Shown: positions 1 to 7,799 of the stretch, in pieces
Numbering within the stretch: position 1 is the stretch's first letter
Layout of the letters: every line of letters starts with the position of its first letter
Origin: Thermomicrobiaceae bacterium
GTDB lineage: Bacteria; Chloroflexota; Chloroflexia; Thermomicrobiales; Thermomicrobiaceae
Assembly: GCA_014874455.1 (NCBI GenBank)
Contig: JADBJL010000091.1
Location: 1 to 64,000 of the forward strand
Direction: 5' to 3'
DNA: 64,000 bases
The notes under the pieces: generated by a model
The model's database searches: none
What the model saw: only the letters and a program-made list of their open reading frames with translations
What the model was told of the DNA's origin: nothing
Translations under genes and position numbers: made by a program

Positions 1-50
1 GGGTGGGGGGGGGGGGGGGGGGCCGCGGGCGCCCCCCCCCCCCCCCCCCG
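1..50. repeat. G18/C18 palindrome at the window edge
   Basis: A run of 18 G (5-22) is followed by a 9-base CG-rich spacer and a run of 18 C (32-49), giving a perfect 18-bp all-GC stem. It lies only 7 bases past the stop codon of the binding-protein gene at 57-1433, so it could act as a very strong transcription stop or G-quadruplex/hairpin block. There is no T-tract on either side. Homopolymers of this length and symmetry are also a classic place for assembly or read errors, so the exact length is doubtful. Confidence 0.6.
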
Positions 51-56
51 CCGCCA

Positions 57-1433
57 CTATCCCTTGATCTGCTCCACCGCCTGGCGCGCCAGCTCGGCTG
101 CATCCTTCAGCGCCTGATCCGGCGGCTGAGCGCCAGTCCAGATCGCGCGCTGGGCATCTCCAGCCGGCCCCCACAGCGCGTCCATGAACGGCGTGTTCGG
201 CATGGGCACGCCACTGGCCGTCTGCTCGACGAAGGCGGCGATGACCGGATCGCTCTTCACCTGCTCCTGCGCCTGGAGGTTGGCCGGCACCTGCTTGTTC
301 GCCTGCGCCATCTGCGCCTGGAACTCCGCGCTCCCATAATAGCGCATCAGCTCGAGTGCCGCTTTCTCATTCTTGGCCCCGGCCGCCAGCATCATGCACT
401 TGACGCCGACGAACGGCCGGGCCGGCTGGCCGGTCGCGCTCACCACCGGGATCGGCGCCACCCCATAGTTGATGCCGGCCTTCTCGACGTCGGCGATGGC
501 CCAGGGGCCGGTCATCCAGATAGCCGCCTTGCCCTCGGTGAAGAGGGCGCGGGCCACGTCGTAGTCGATATCCTGCGGCATGATGGTCGAGAGCTGCTTG
601 AGGAACTCCCCGGCCTGGATGCTCTCCGGCGTGTCCAGGCCGACCGTGCCGTCCTCCTGGACGTAGTAGGCGCCGAAGCCGTACCACCACGGCGCGTTGT
701 GATAGGGGTCAGCCGCCGCCTGGTACACGAAGTAGTACTTGCCCGGATTGGCGTCGTTGAAGGCCTTCGCCTTCTCGATCAGCTCGTCGGTCGTCTTCGG
801 CAGCTCAGCCTCGCTGACCAGGTCCTTGTTGTAGATGAACGCGATCGCCTCCATCGACTCGGGCACGCCCCAGATGCGATCGCGATAGGTCATGGCGTCG
901 ACTGCTGTGGCGACGAAGTTCTGCTCCAGGTACGCGCGGTCGAAGCCCTTGTCGTCGAGGGGCTGGATCACTTCGATCTCCGCGTTCTTGCCGATCTGGT
1001 CATTCACCCAGGCGATGATGTCGGGCCCCTGTCCGGCCGGTACTGCGACGTTGACCTTCGTCGTCAGATCCGGCACCAGCAGCAGCTCGACAGTGACGTT
1101 GTTCTGGCTGGCCCAATCCCCGATGAGCTTCGTGATCGTCTCGGCGTAGCTGCCGGCCCAGTTGTGCCAGACCGTCACCCGGTTCGTCCCGGTTCCGACG
1201 ACGACCGGCGTCGGCTCCGGGGTCGCCTCAGGTGTCACCCCGGCACCCGCAGCGGGGGTCGGAGTCGCCACCTCCTCGGCGCCGGGCGTCGCCGCGACCA
1301 CCGTCGGGGTCGCGGCTGCCTCTGGCTGACCAGCCGGTGTTGGGCCGGGAGCTCCACCGGCACAGGCAGCTAGCAGGCTTGCGATTACGAGGATGACGAG
1401 GGGAACTGCGCGCGGGAACCATCGGCGGCCCAT
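57..1433 (-). CDS. ABC transporter substrate-binding lipoprotein, family 1 (sugar type)
   Basis: This 458-residue protein has a basic start, a hydrophobic stretch and a lipobox LLAAC with the lipidated Cys near residue 24, followed by a long Pro/Ala/Thr-rich linker of about 60 residues typical of surface-anchored binding proteins. The mature part resembles extracellular solute-binding proteins of family 1 (MalE-like), which capture sugars or oligosaccharides outside the membrane for an ABC importer. I start it at the ATG at 1433 because GGGAGGAGG sits just upstream; an in-frame ATG six codons earlier has no such site. No permease or ATPase gene for it is in the window; they may lie beyond the left edge. 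The substrate cannot be told from sequence. Confidence 0.88.
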   Translation of the reverse strand: MGRRWFPRAVPLVILVIASLLAACAGGAPGPTPAGQPEAAATPTVVAATPGAEEVATPTPAAGAGVTPEATPEPTPVVVGTGTNRVTVWHNWAGSYAETITKLIGDWASQNNVTVELLLVPDLTTKVNVAVPAGQGPDIIAWVNDQIGKNAEIEVIQPLDDKGFDRAYLEQNFVATAVDAMTYRDRIWGVPESMEAIAFIYNKDLVSEAELPKTTDELIEKAKAFNDANPGKYYFVYQAAADPYHNAPWWYGFGAYYVQEDGTVGLDTPESIQAGEFLKQLSTIMPQDIDYDVARALFTEGKAAIWMTGPWAIADVEKAGINYGVAPIPVVSATGQPARPFVGVKCMMLAAGAKNEKAALELMRYYGSAEFQAQMAQANKQVPANLQAQEQVKSDPVIAAFVEQTASGVPMPNTPFMDALWGPAGDAQRAIWTGAQPPDQALKDAAELARQAVEQIKG

Positions 1434-1629
1434 CTCAGCCTCCTCCCTCAACGGTCACGACCGTGACCGGCCCCTGCTCGTCGTGCGTGCTCGATCGCGA
1501 GAGCTATGGCAAGACCCTCCTTCCCGCTCTCCGAACTCGTCTCCCGGCTCGATCCCACGGCTCGCCTGCGAACTCGTCGCTGAGGAGAAGGTGAGCAACA
1601 GCCTGAGTCAGCGGTGTGCACCCGGCCCA
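1434..1629. other. intergenic spacer
   Basis: This spacer separates the binding-protein gene from the end of the MarR-type gene, which reads in the same direction. Apart from the ribosome-binding site at its left edge I see no further gene or clear hairpin. Confidence 0.5.
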
Positions 1630-2124
1630 TCAGCGCGCTCGCAGTTGCTCCTCCAGGCGGTCGCGCAACCGGAGGAGCAGGCCACGGAGCGCCTCACACC
1701 CCTGCGGCCCCATGTCGGCGAATCGGTGCTCGACACTCCGGTAAAACGCCGCTCCGGCCTCCTCGAGAAGCTGTGCACCTTGCGGCGTGAGCGACAGCCG
1801 CAGCGCGCGCCGATCCCGGCTGTCCCGGATACGGCTCACGAGGCCCCGCCGCTCCATCTGTGCGAGTAGCCGGCTGGTGTTGCTCTTATCGCAGAGCAAG
1901 CGGGCGCTCAGCTCGTTGACCGAGAGCGAGCCGGCTTCGTGCAGGTGCCGTAAGGCGTGGAACTGGGTCACCGATAAGCCGAACGGACGCAGCACCCGGG
2001 TGTCGCCATCGTCCAGCAAGAGGAAGACCTCACCCAGGAGACGGTGGATCGCGAGCGGCGCGATCGCGTCGGCCGCCGGCTCAGTTGCGCTCCGGTGCGC
2101 AGGCTGCTGCTCGTGAGTGACCAT
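1630..2124 (-). CDS. MarR family transcriptional regulator
   Basis: The 164-residue product is a winged helix-turn-helix protein of the MarR type. Residues about 65-110 carry the recognition helix and the wing with the typical DSRDRR turn, and flanking helices form the dimer interface. MarR proteins are usually repressors released by small ligands. The start is the ATG at 2124, which fits family length; a longer frame up to 2199 would run into the promoter described at 2171-2199. A perfect inverted repeat lies between promoter and start, so the protein probably represses itself. A Cys at about residue 78, near the recognition helix, might allow redox sensing, which is only a guess. The regulated target other than itself is unknown. 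Confidence 0.88.
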   Translation of the reverse strand: MVTHEQQPAHRSATEPAADAIAPLAIHRLLGEVFLLLDDGDTRVLRPFGLSVTQFHALRHLHEAGSLSVNELSARLLCDKSNTSRLLAQMERRGLVSRIRDSRDRRALRLSLTPQGAQLLEEAGAAFYRSVEHRFADMGPQGCEALRGLLLRLRDRLEEQLRAR

Positions 2125-2143
2125 CAGCCGTCTAAATCGAGAT

Positions 2144-2159
2144 AGTTGATGAATCAACT
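2144..2159. promoter_or_regulatory. MarR operator (inverted repeat AGTTGAT-GA-ATCAACT)
   Basis: Two perfect 7-base arms are separated by two bases, a 16-bp palindrome of the size and layout bound by MarR dimers. It sits just downstream of the predicted transcription start and about 20 bases before the ATG of the MarR gene, the expected place for autorepression. Confidence 0.72.
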
Positions 2160-2170
2160 TTCTTGGGTGC

Positions 2171-2199
2171 AGCATACTGCTGCCGGGCGCTATTGTCAA
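2171..2199 (-). promoter_or_regulatory. sigma-A type promoter of the MarR gene
   Basis: On the minus strand a consensus -35 TTGACA (2199-2194) is followed after exactly 17 bases by TATGCT (2176-2171) as -10. Transcription would begin near 2164, directly before the palindromic operator at 2144-2159. Confidence 0.7.
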
Positions 2200-2471
2200 G
2201 CCCCCTGACTGCTCAGGATCGATCAGTTTTCACTCCTTCTCCTGCCGTTCCGGTCTGCTGACGCCGCGCGCCGGGCTGGGGCTCCGCGCTCACCCGTCAA
2301 CGCTGGCTCACCTGCCCTCACCCCCCTTCCCCCTCTCCGGCGCGGCGGGAGCGGGGCGACGGGGCCTACGCCGCGGGTGGGATACGGGAGTTAAGCACCT
2401 CGCGCAAGCAGTATGCCAGCCAGCGAGTCGATCGCCGGGCAACGCCTGACGGTGCTTATCCAGCCCGGGCA

Positions 2472-2876
2472 CTACACCTCGAGGCCGCGCAGACCGCTGT
2501 TCACGACTGTCCCGAGCAGCACGCCGACCAGCCCGCAGAGGAGCCCCAACAGTACCGCCAGCACCGCCTGCGTCAGTCCGTAGTTGCTCAGCCGTACGGC
2601 GTAGGCCGGCACGACGAGCCCCGGCCCGGCCAGCAGGCCCCAGGTGAAGGCTCCGCCGAGCAGGGCAGCACCGGTCACTGCTGTGAGCGCACGCCGGAGG
2701 TCGACGACGGCGACGGTCACCAGCGCTCCGACCAGCACCATGCCGAATGCCATTCCCCAGACAGGCAACCGCAGCGGCGCCAGCGGCCCCAGTGCGACCG
2801 ACGCCGAGCTATACAAGCCGGCCAACGCGAGACCGCCCAGCACCACGACAACGAGCGACTGCCCGAGCCCGCTCAC
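2472..2876 (-). CDS. small integral membrane protein, unknown
   Basis: A 134-residue, very hydrophobic protein with about four predicted membrane spans and short Gly/Leu-rich loops. I do not recognise a family. It starts at a GTG that overlaps the TGA of the preceding secreted-protein gene (GTGA), so the two are translationally coupled and probably act together in the membrane. It is the last gene of the moeA operon. The 270 bases between it and the MarR promoter hold C-rich sequence resembling the repeats at 6922-7028 but no gene. Confidence 0.6.
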   Translation of the reverse strand: MSGLGQSLVVVVLGGLALAGLYSSASVALGPLAPLRLPVWGMAFGMVLVGALVTVAVVDLRRALTAVTGAALLGGAFTWGLLAGPGLVVPAYAVRLSNYGLTQAVLAVLLGLLCGLVGVLLGTVVNSGLRGLEV

Positions 2877-3358
2877 GCTTCCGTCTCCCAGACCGCCCAG
2901 TAGGGAACCAGTACCCAGTCGGTGAGCTCGTCGACTCGTAACCGTACCTCGCCCTCCACCCGCCAGCTCAGCCGGCCGCTCTCTCGCTCGCGCCGCACGT
3001 AGTCGCGAAGCTCCGCGTAGACGTTCGCTCGCAGCTCGAGCTCGTAGCGCTCGCCGGGTGGCAGCAGCAGGTCGCCCAGGTTCACCTCCCCGGCAGTCAG
3101 GCTCCGGCCGTTCAGCCAGAGGCCAGCCCGCGTGAACGAGAGGTGTAACGGTCGAGCCGAACGGTTCTCGAACCGCAGCCGGACGAGCACCGCGCTCGCA
3201 TCACCCGACACCTCGATTCGGGTGAGCGTGATCCGAAGATCGTCGAAGGCACGCCAAACCGCGGCCCACCGGCCCGCGGCGACACCGGCGTTCGCACCCG
3301 CCAGCAGGGCCACCAGCGCGAGCAACACCAGCGGCGGGCTCAGCCGCCGGGTTCCCAC
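2873..3358 (-). CDS. membrane-anchored or secreted protein with a late-embryogenesis-like beta domain
   Basis: The 161-residue product begins with an uncleaved or cleavable hydrophobic segment (about residues 8-27) followed by an extracytoplasmic beta-rich domain. The pattern of alternating hydrophobic strands with RFENRSARPLHL and a LPPGERYEL segment recalls LEA14/WHy-type immunoglobulin-like domains, but I am not certain of the family. It starts with GTG and overlaps the end of moeA by 19 bases, and its stop overlaps the start of the next membrane protein, so all three are one transcription unit. Its role is unknown. Confidence 0.6.
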   Translation of the reverse strand: MGTRRLSPPLVLLALVALLAGANAGVAAGRWAAVWRAFDDLRITLTRIEVSGDASAVLVRLRFENRSARPLHLSFTRAGLWLNGRSLTAGEVNLGDLLLPPGERYELELRANVYAELRDYVRRERESGRLSWRVEGEVRLRVDELTDWVLVPYWAVWETEA

Positions 3359-4593
3359 CCACCGGCTCCTTCAGGCTGCCCTTCGATCAACCCGCGGACG
3401 ATGGCCCGTACCCGCTCACCGGCTCGATACGGGCGATCGCGCGGCGGGATCAGCAGGAACGCGTTCGCGCCGATCAGCGACATCAGCCGCGCCGACGACT
3501 GCGACCCGGTGTTACGCGCGCGCAGCACCCCCTCGCCGTCCGCCCAGACGATGCCCCGCTGGAACTCGATCCGGTCGCCGCTCTCGACGTCGTGCTCGAG
3601 CATGACCGTCACCGGCCTCGGCAGCACCGGCTGCTGGCCGGTCATCGCCCGCAGCGCGGTCGCCACCAGGATCTCGAAGCCGACGATGGCCGAGACCGGG
3701 TTGCCGGGTAGGCCGAAGACGTAGGTCTGGCCGACCGTCGCGAAGTGGAACGGCTTGCCCGGCTTCATGAACAACCGGCGGAAGTGCACCGTGCCGAGCT
3801 CGTCCAGCACGCGGGTAATCAGATCCTTCTCGCCCACTGAGACGCCGCCCGACGTGAGCACGACGTCGCTCTCCGCGATCCGCTGGAGCAAGAGCTGGCG
3901 CAGTGCCCCGGCGTCGTCCGGCCCGTGGCCAGCCCAGACCACGTCCGCGCCAGCGCGCCGTGCGGCAACGACCAACGAGAAGCGGTTGGAGTCGCGGATC
4001 TGGCCTGGCCCCGGCTCCTGGTCGGGTTCGACCAGCTCGTCCCCTGTCGAGAGCACACTCACCCGCGGCCGTCGGCTCACCACGACCTGCGCCCGGCCCA
4101 GGCTAGCCAGGAGCCCGATCTCGGCCGGGCCGATCAGCGTACCCGCCGGGATCAGCACGTCACCCCGGCGCAGGTCGGCCCCGACCGGCCGCACGTTTTC
4201 CCCCGGCCGCACGTCCTCCCGCAAGATGATGACGTGGCCGTCGCGCACCTCGGTCTCTTCGACCGGCACCACTGCGTCGGCACCGCGCGGCAGCGGCGCG
4301 CCGGTCGTGATCCGGGCAGCGGTACCGGGCGTCACTTCGACATCGACGACTCGGCCGGCGAACTGGTCGGCGATGATCTCGCGCCAGGGAGAGGTGTCGT
4401 CGTGGATTACCGCGAAGCCGTCCATAGTCGCCGCCGGGAAGGGCGGCAGATCCCGGTCGGCGACCAGCGGCTCGGCCAGCACCCGGTCGCCGGCCTCGGA
4501 AAGTGGTACGACCTCGGCCGGCAGGCGTCGCACCTCTCGCAGGATGATCTCGAGAGCCTCCGTTGGCGGTAGTAGACGATCGGTCACGGTCAT
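3340..4593 (-). CDS. moeA: molybdopterin molybdenumtransferase MoeA
   Basis: MoeA inserts molybdate into adenylylated molybdopterin, the last common step of molybdenum cofactor synthesis in the cytoplasm. The 417-residue product shows the family blocks PFPAATMDGF (about 51-60), the STGDELV turn, TSGGVSVGEKD and the GLPGNPVSA segment of the MoeA/MogA catalytic domain, followed by a C-terminal beta domain. The ATG at 4593 has GAAGGG upstream and gives the normal family N-terminus; earlier in-frame ATGs at 4614 and 4641 lack good ribosome sites. The molybdenum hydroxylase at 33570-35867 is a possible client. It leads a three-gene operon with two small envelope proteins, an unusual partnership. 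Confidence 0.93.
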   Translation of the reverse strand: MTVTDRLLPPTEALEIILREVRRLPAEVVPLSEAGDRVLAEPLVADRDLPPFPAATMDGFAVIHDDTSPWREIIADQFAGRVVDVEVTPGTAARITTGAPLPRGADAVVPVEETEVRDGHVIILREDVRPGENVRPVGADLRRGDVLIPAGTLIGPAEIGLLASLGRAQVVVSRRPRVSVLSTGDELVEPDQEPGPGQIRDSNRFSLVVAARRAGADVVWAGHGPDDAGALRQLLLQRIAESDVVLTSGGVSVGEKDLITRVLDELGTVHFRRLFMKPGKPFHFATVGQTYVFGLPGNPVSAIVGFEILVATALRAMTGQQPVLPRPVTVMLEHDVESGDRIEFQRGIVWADGEGVLRARNTGSQSSARLMSLIGANAFLLIPPRDRPYRAGERVRAIVRGLIEGQPEGAGGWEPGG

Positions 4594-4851
4594 CACGGCT
4601 TGCCCTTCGGCCATGCGAAAAGCGTTGTCCACAGCGATCATCTTAGCACCGGCGACGACGATCCGGCCGTCGTCGAGGGCTCGTCTGGTAGGTGACCGCG
4701 CACGGGGATACGCAGCGTCGATCGGCCCGGCCTCGCCAGAGGGCGCAGTCCCGTCGGTCACCACCGGGCGCTGTCACACCCGACCCGCGGCCGGAGAGGC
4801 ACGTTTCAACAATCAGGTGCAGAGGCGCTTCCCCACAGAGGTACCGGCACG

Positions 4852-6576
4852 TTACTCCCCCTCGGAGCCGGTCGCCTGCGCCGCGAGAGCGAGGCGCTCG
4901 GCCACACCGCGCCCTGTGCCGAAGAGAGAGAACACGCGCTGCCGGTAGCGCTCGATCTCCTGCCTGCGCTTCGTCTCGTCCCACCCGAGCTCGCGAGCCA
5001 TAACGGCACTGACTGCCTCCAGCGCTGGCAGGCCGTGCTCCCAGTCGGCGAACATGACCCACACCCGGCGCTCTAGCGCGTCGGCCAGCGTCTGCGCGAG
5101 CTCGTAGCGGCAGGCATGCGCCACCTGCGCCTGAAGGTACGGTAGACCCGGAACGACCGGTTGCCCCAGCGACGCGTCCTCCGCAATTTGCTGCAGCACG
5201 AGCTCAGCGACGACACCGTGCGCACGGACGAGCGCCGGCAGGCTGGCTTCGACCCCCAGTTCGGCCGCCAGGCGCTCCAGTCCTGGGCGCGCTTTGGCTA
5301 ACCCAGGCGTGCCGATGAGCGGGAGTCGCCGCGTCACGTGGCGGAGCGGCAGCCCCAGGCGGAAAGCGATGCGGTCGACCGTCTCCTCGGCCATGTGCCG
5401 GTAGGTGGTCAGCTTGCCGCCCAGGATCGAGACCATCCCGTTCTCGTGCTCGACCAGCACGTGCGACCGAGAGAGTTCGGCAGTCGACTCGGCCAGGCCA
5501 CGCCGGATCAGCGGTCGGTACCCCGCATAGGCACTGACCACGTCACGACGTGTAAGCGCCCTCGTCAAATAGTGGTTCGCGTGTTCGAGCAGGTAATCGA
5601 TGTCCTCGTCGTCGGCCCGCGGCTCGTCGAGCGGCCCCATCCCGGTGTCGGTGGTGCCCAGAATGGCCCGCGGCCCGTACGGTACGACGAACAACAGCCG
5701 CTTGTCGCTCGTCTCCGGAAGCACGAGGGCTGCCTCGCTCAACTCGACAGCCTCTCTCTCCAGGACGAGGTGGACGCCCTTGCTGGGGACGATATGCACT
5801 TCCGGGCCATCGCCCGTCAGTCGCTCGACCTCCTCGCCGTGGATGCCGGTCGCGTTGACGAAGACGCGGGCGCGCACGGCGAACTCGTACCCGTCGAGCG
5901 TATCGCGCACGACGGCGGCCACCAGCCGCCCATTTTGCTTCTCGAAGCCAACGACCTCACAGTAGTTGCAGATGAGGGCACCGTGCCGAACGGCGGTCAG
6001 CAGGACATTCATGACCAGACGAGCATCGTCTGTCCGTGCGTCATAGTAGGCATAGGCATCGAAGAGGCCGTCGCGGCGCAAGAGCGGTGCCAGGCGAGCG
6101 ACCTCGCTCTGAGACAGGCGGCGATGACGTCCCACGTTCAGCCGGCCGGCCAGCAAGTCATAGGCGATCAGTCCGGCGCGGACGTAGAGGCTCATCGCCA
6201 ATCCTGGCGGCGGCGTTCGCTTTAGCCCCAGGGGATGGCGGTTGAAGCGGTAGAGTGGCAGGACGAACAGCAGCGGCTCCACGAGATAGGGAGCCCGGCG
6301 GATCAAGCGGCCGCGCTCGACGAGTGCCTCGTGTACCAGGCCGATATCGAGCTGGGGCAAGTAGCGGATGCCACCGTGCACCAGCTTCGTCGACCAGCTA
6401 CTGGTACCGCTGGCAAAATCGCGCCGCTCAACGAGCCCCACGCGCAGCCCGCGGGCAGCCGCGTCCAGCGCGACTCCGGCACCGGTAATGCCGCCCCCGA
6501 TGACCAGCACATCGAACTGGTCACGTTCGAGCTGTTCGCGGATCTCCTGACGATCGAGCCGGTGTAGCGTGACCAT
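4852..6576 (-). CDS. glpD: glycerol-3-phosphate dehydrogenase, FAD-dependent
   Basis: This 574-residue flavoprotein oxidises sn-glycerol 3-phosphate to dihydroxyacetone phosphate and passes electrons to the quinone pool at the membrane. The N-terminal dinucleotide site GGGITGAG is at about 27-34, followed by the FASGTSSWSTKLVHGG segment typical of GlpD; the C-terminal third is the DUF/DAO_C type helical domain. GAGGAGA lies just before the ATG at 6576. No glycerol kinase or facilitator is nearby. It stands alone, 258 bases before moeA, and the gap upstream is rich in repeats. The minus strand shows TATACT at 6739-6734 as a possible -10 but no convincing -35. Confidence 0.92.
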   Translation of the reverse strand: MVTLHRLDRQEIREQLERDQFDVLVIGGGITGAGVALDAAARGLRVGLVERRDFASGTSSWSTKLVHGGIRYLPQLDIGLVHEALVERGRLIRRAPYLVEPLLFVLPLYRFNRHPLGLKRTPPPGLAMSLYVRAGLIAYDLLAGRLNVGRHRRLSQSEVARLAPLLRRDGLFDAYAYYDARTDDARLVMNVLLTAVRHGALICNYCEVVGFEKQNGRLVAAVVRDTLDGYEFAVRARVFVNATGIHGEEVERLTGDGPEVHIVPSKGVHLVLEREAVELSEAALVLPETSDKRLLFVVPYGPRAILGTTDTGMGPLDEPRADDEDIDYLLEHANHYLTRALTRRDVVSAYAGYRPLIRRGLAESTAELSRSHVLVEHENGMVSILGGKLTTYRHMAEETVDRIAFRLGLPLRHVTRRLPLIGTPGLAKARPGLERLAAELGVEASLPALVRAHGVVAELVLQQIAEDASLGQPVVPGLPYLQAQVAHACRYELAQTLADALERRVWVMFADWEHGLPALEAVSAVMARELGWDETKRRQEIERYRQRVFSLFGTGRGVAERLALAAQATGSEGE

Positions 6577-6921
6577 GGTGTTCTCCTCTGTATCGCATGC
6601 CGCCTGGATTTTCCAGCAGGCAAAGGCTCACCCTCGAACCGGCGCTGGAGCGGCAAGGTGCTGGTCCCGGCGCCTTCGACCGGTTCCGGCACGAGAGCAC
6701 GGCAGCCAGCGGCGTCTGCGGGAACCTGACAAAAGTATACCGGCCCGCCCGTCCTCCCGGACCTCGCCGGTCTTGACAGCGCCTCGGTTGCCTGCGCGAA
6801 ACACGAAGCTGATGGCTATCGAGGAACGCGCAGCCTGAGGGTCGATCACATCCGGGTTCTCGCCTACCGTGCTGCCGATCGGCACCGATGAGCGCGGTTT
6901 TCAACCCGGCACGCAACGGCT

Positions 6922-7028
6922 CTCACCCCCTGACCCCTTCCCCGCCACGCGGAAGAGGGGGTGCCCGTAGGGCGGGGTGAGGGCTGTGGCGCGTGAGAGG
7001 GGGTGCCCAGAGGGTGGGCTGAGGGTTC
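6922..7028. repeat. G/C-rich interspersed repeat, two diverged units
   Basis: Two copies of about 33 bases beginning AGAGGGGGTGCCC start at 6954 and 6996, a 42-base period. The block opens with CTCACCCC (6922-6929), which is mirrored by GGGGTGAG at 6974-6981, so the first unit can fold as an imperfect hairpin. A related C-rich tract occurs at about 2310-2345. The pattern resembles dispersed, non-coding GC-rich repeats of high-GC genomes; I cannot assign a mobile element family. Confidence 0.5.
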
Positions 7029-7055
7029 CCTACGGCATCCAGAGATGCCGTAGGG
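7028..7055. repeat. perfect 12-bp hairpin
   Basis: The arms CCCTACGGCATC (7028-7039) and GATGCCGTAGGG (7044-7055) are perfectly complementary around a 4-base loop CAGA. No T-tract follows on either strand, so it may be part of the repeat element rather than a terminator. Confidence 0.65.
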
Positions 7056-7144
7056 GTTCCCGCTGCGCCCGGTGCTGAAGCATCGATCAAGTGCGCGCCT
7101 GCCCCGGACACGGCGAAACCGCTCGGCCTGCAAACGCCAGCGGC

Positions 7145-7172
7145 TTGGCAGCCAGAGCCAAGCTGCTAGACT
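7145..7172 (+). promoter_or_regulatory. candidate promoter of the membrane-protein gene at 7215
   Basis: TTGGCA (7145-7150) and TAGACT (7167-7172) are spaced by 16 bases and lie about 40 bases before the start codon. Five and four of six positions match the consensus. Confidence 0.45.
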
Positions 7173-7214
7173 AAGGGGAAACGATTCGCGACGGCGAGGC
7201 CTGGAGGTGGCTTC

Positions 7215-7799
7215 ATGCGCACCGTCGCGCGTATCCTGGCTAGCCTCGTAACGGCAAGCGCCGGCGTGGCAGCCTGGTATTTGGCCGGTCTCCTGATCGT
7301 CACTTACGACGTTGGGAGCGTGCCGGACTTCTGGGCCGCTGAGCGCCTGCTCGCGTACGGCCTGTTTATCCTCGCGCCTGCTCTTACCTTCACCCCACTC
7401 GCCCGGTTGGCGGCCATCCCGCTGCTCGAGCTGGAGGCAGTCGTCGCCTGGTCGACGCTCCTCTATGTGTTGACATTCGTCGATCCCGTACGGGCCCCGG
7501 TGCTTCCAGCGCTGCTGCTCTTCCTCGTACCGCTGACGATGTCTCTGGCGACACTCCTGACCCTGCTCGCCTATCTGCTCGGCTCCCGACTCGCGGCTCG
7601 GCGGGGCCGCCGCTACGACGCCCTGCGCGCTCGGCGCCAGGGCTATCTGGCAGCGATGTTCGTAGTCGGTTGCCTGCTGCTCAGGATGCTGGGCGTGCTG
7701 AGCCTGGTCAATGCCGGGTTACTCGCGCTGATCGTGTTGCTGATCGAGGTGTTGCTGCTCGCCCGGCCACTCGCGTCCGAGCGGTCTGCCGTCCTCTAG
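7215..7799 (+). CDS. polytopic membrane protein, unknown
   Basis: A 194-residue protein with about five to six hydrophobic spans and a short Arg-rich cytoplasmic loop (around RRGRRYDALRARRQG). I recognise no catalytic motif or family. GGAGGTGG lies just upstream of the ATG. Its TAG stop shares the palindrome CTAG (7796-7799) with the stop of the convergent peptidase gene, so the two coding regions end inside each other. Confidence 0.65.
   Translation: MRTVARILASLVTASAGVAAWYLAGLLIVTYDVGSVPDFWAAERLLAYGLFILAPALTFTPLARLAAIPLLELEAVVAWSTLLYVLTFVDPVRAPVLPALLLFLVPLTMSLATLLTLLAYLLGSRLAARRGRRYDALRARRQGYLAAMFVVGCLLLRMLGVLSLVNAGLLALIVLLIEVLLLARPLASERSAVL

Larger units (their letters stand above)
6577..7144. 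other. repeat-rich divergent intergenic region
   Basis: This gap between divergent genes has no convincing gene. It contains a G/C-rich imperfect direct repeat with inverted flanks at 6922-7028 and a perfect 12-bp hairpin at 7028-7055, listed separately. Confidence 0.6.
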
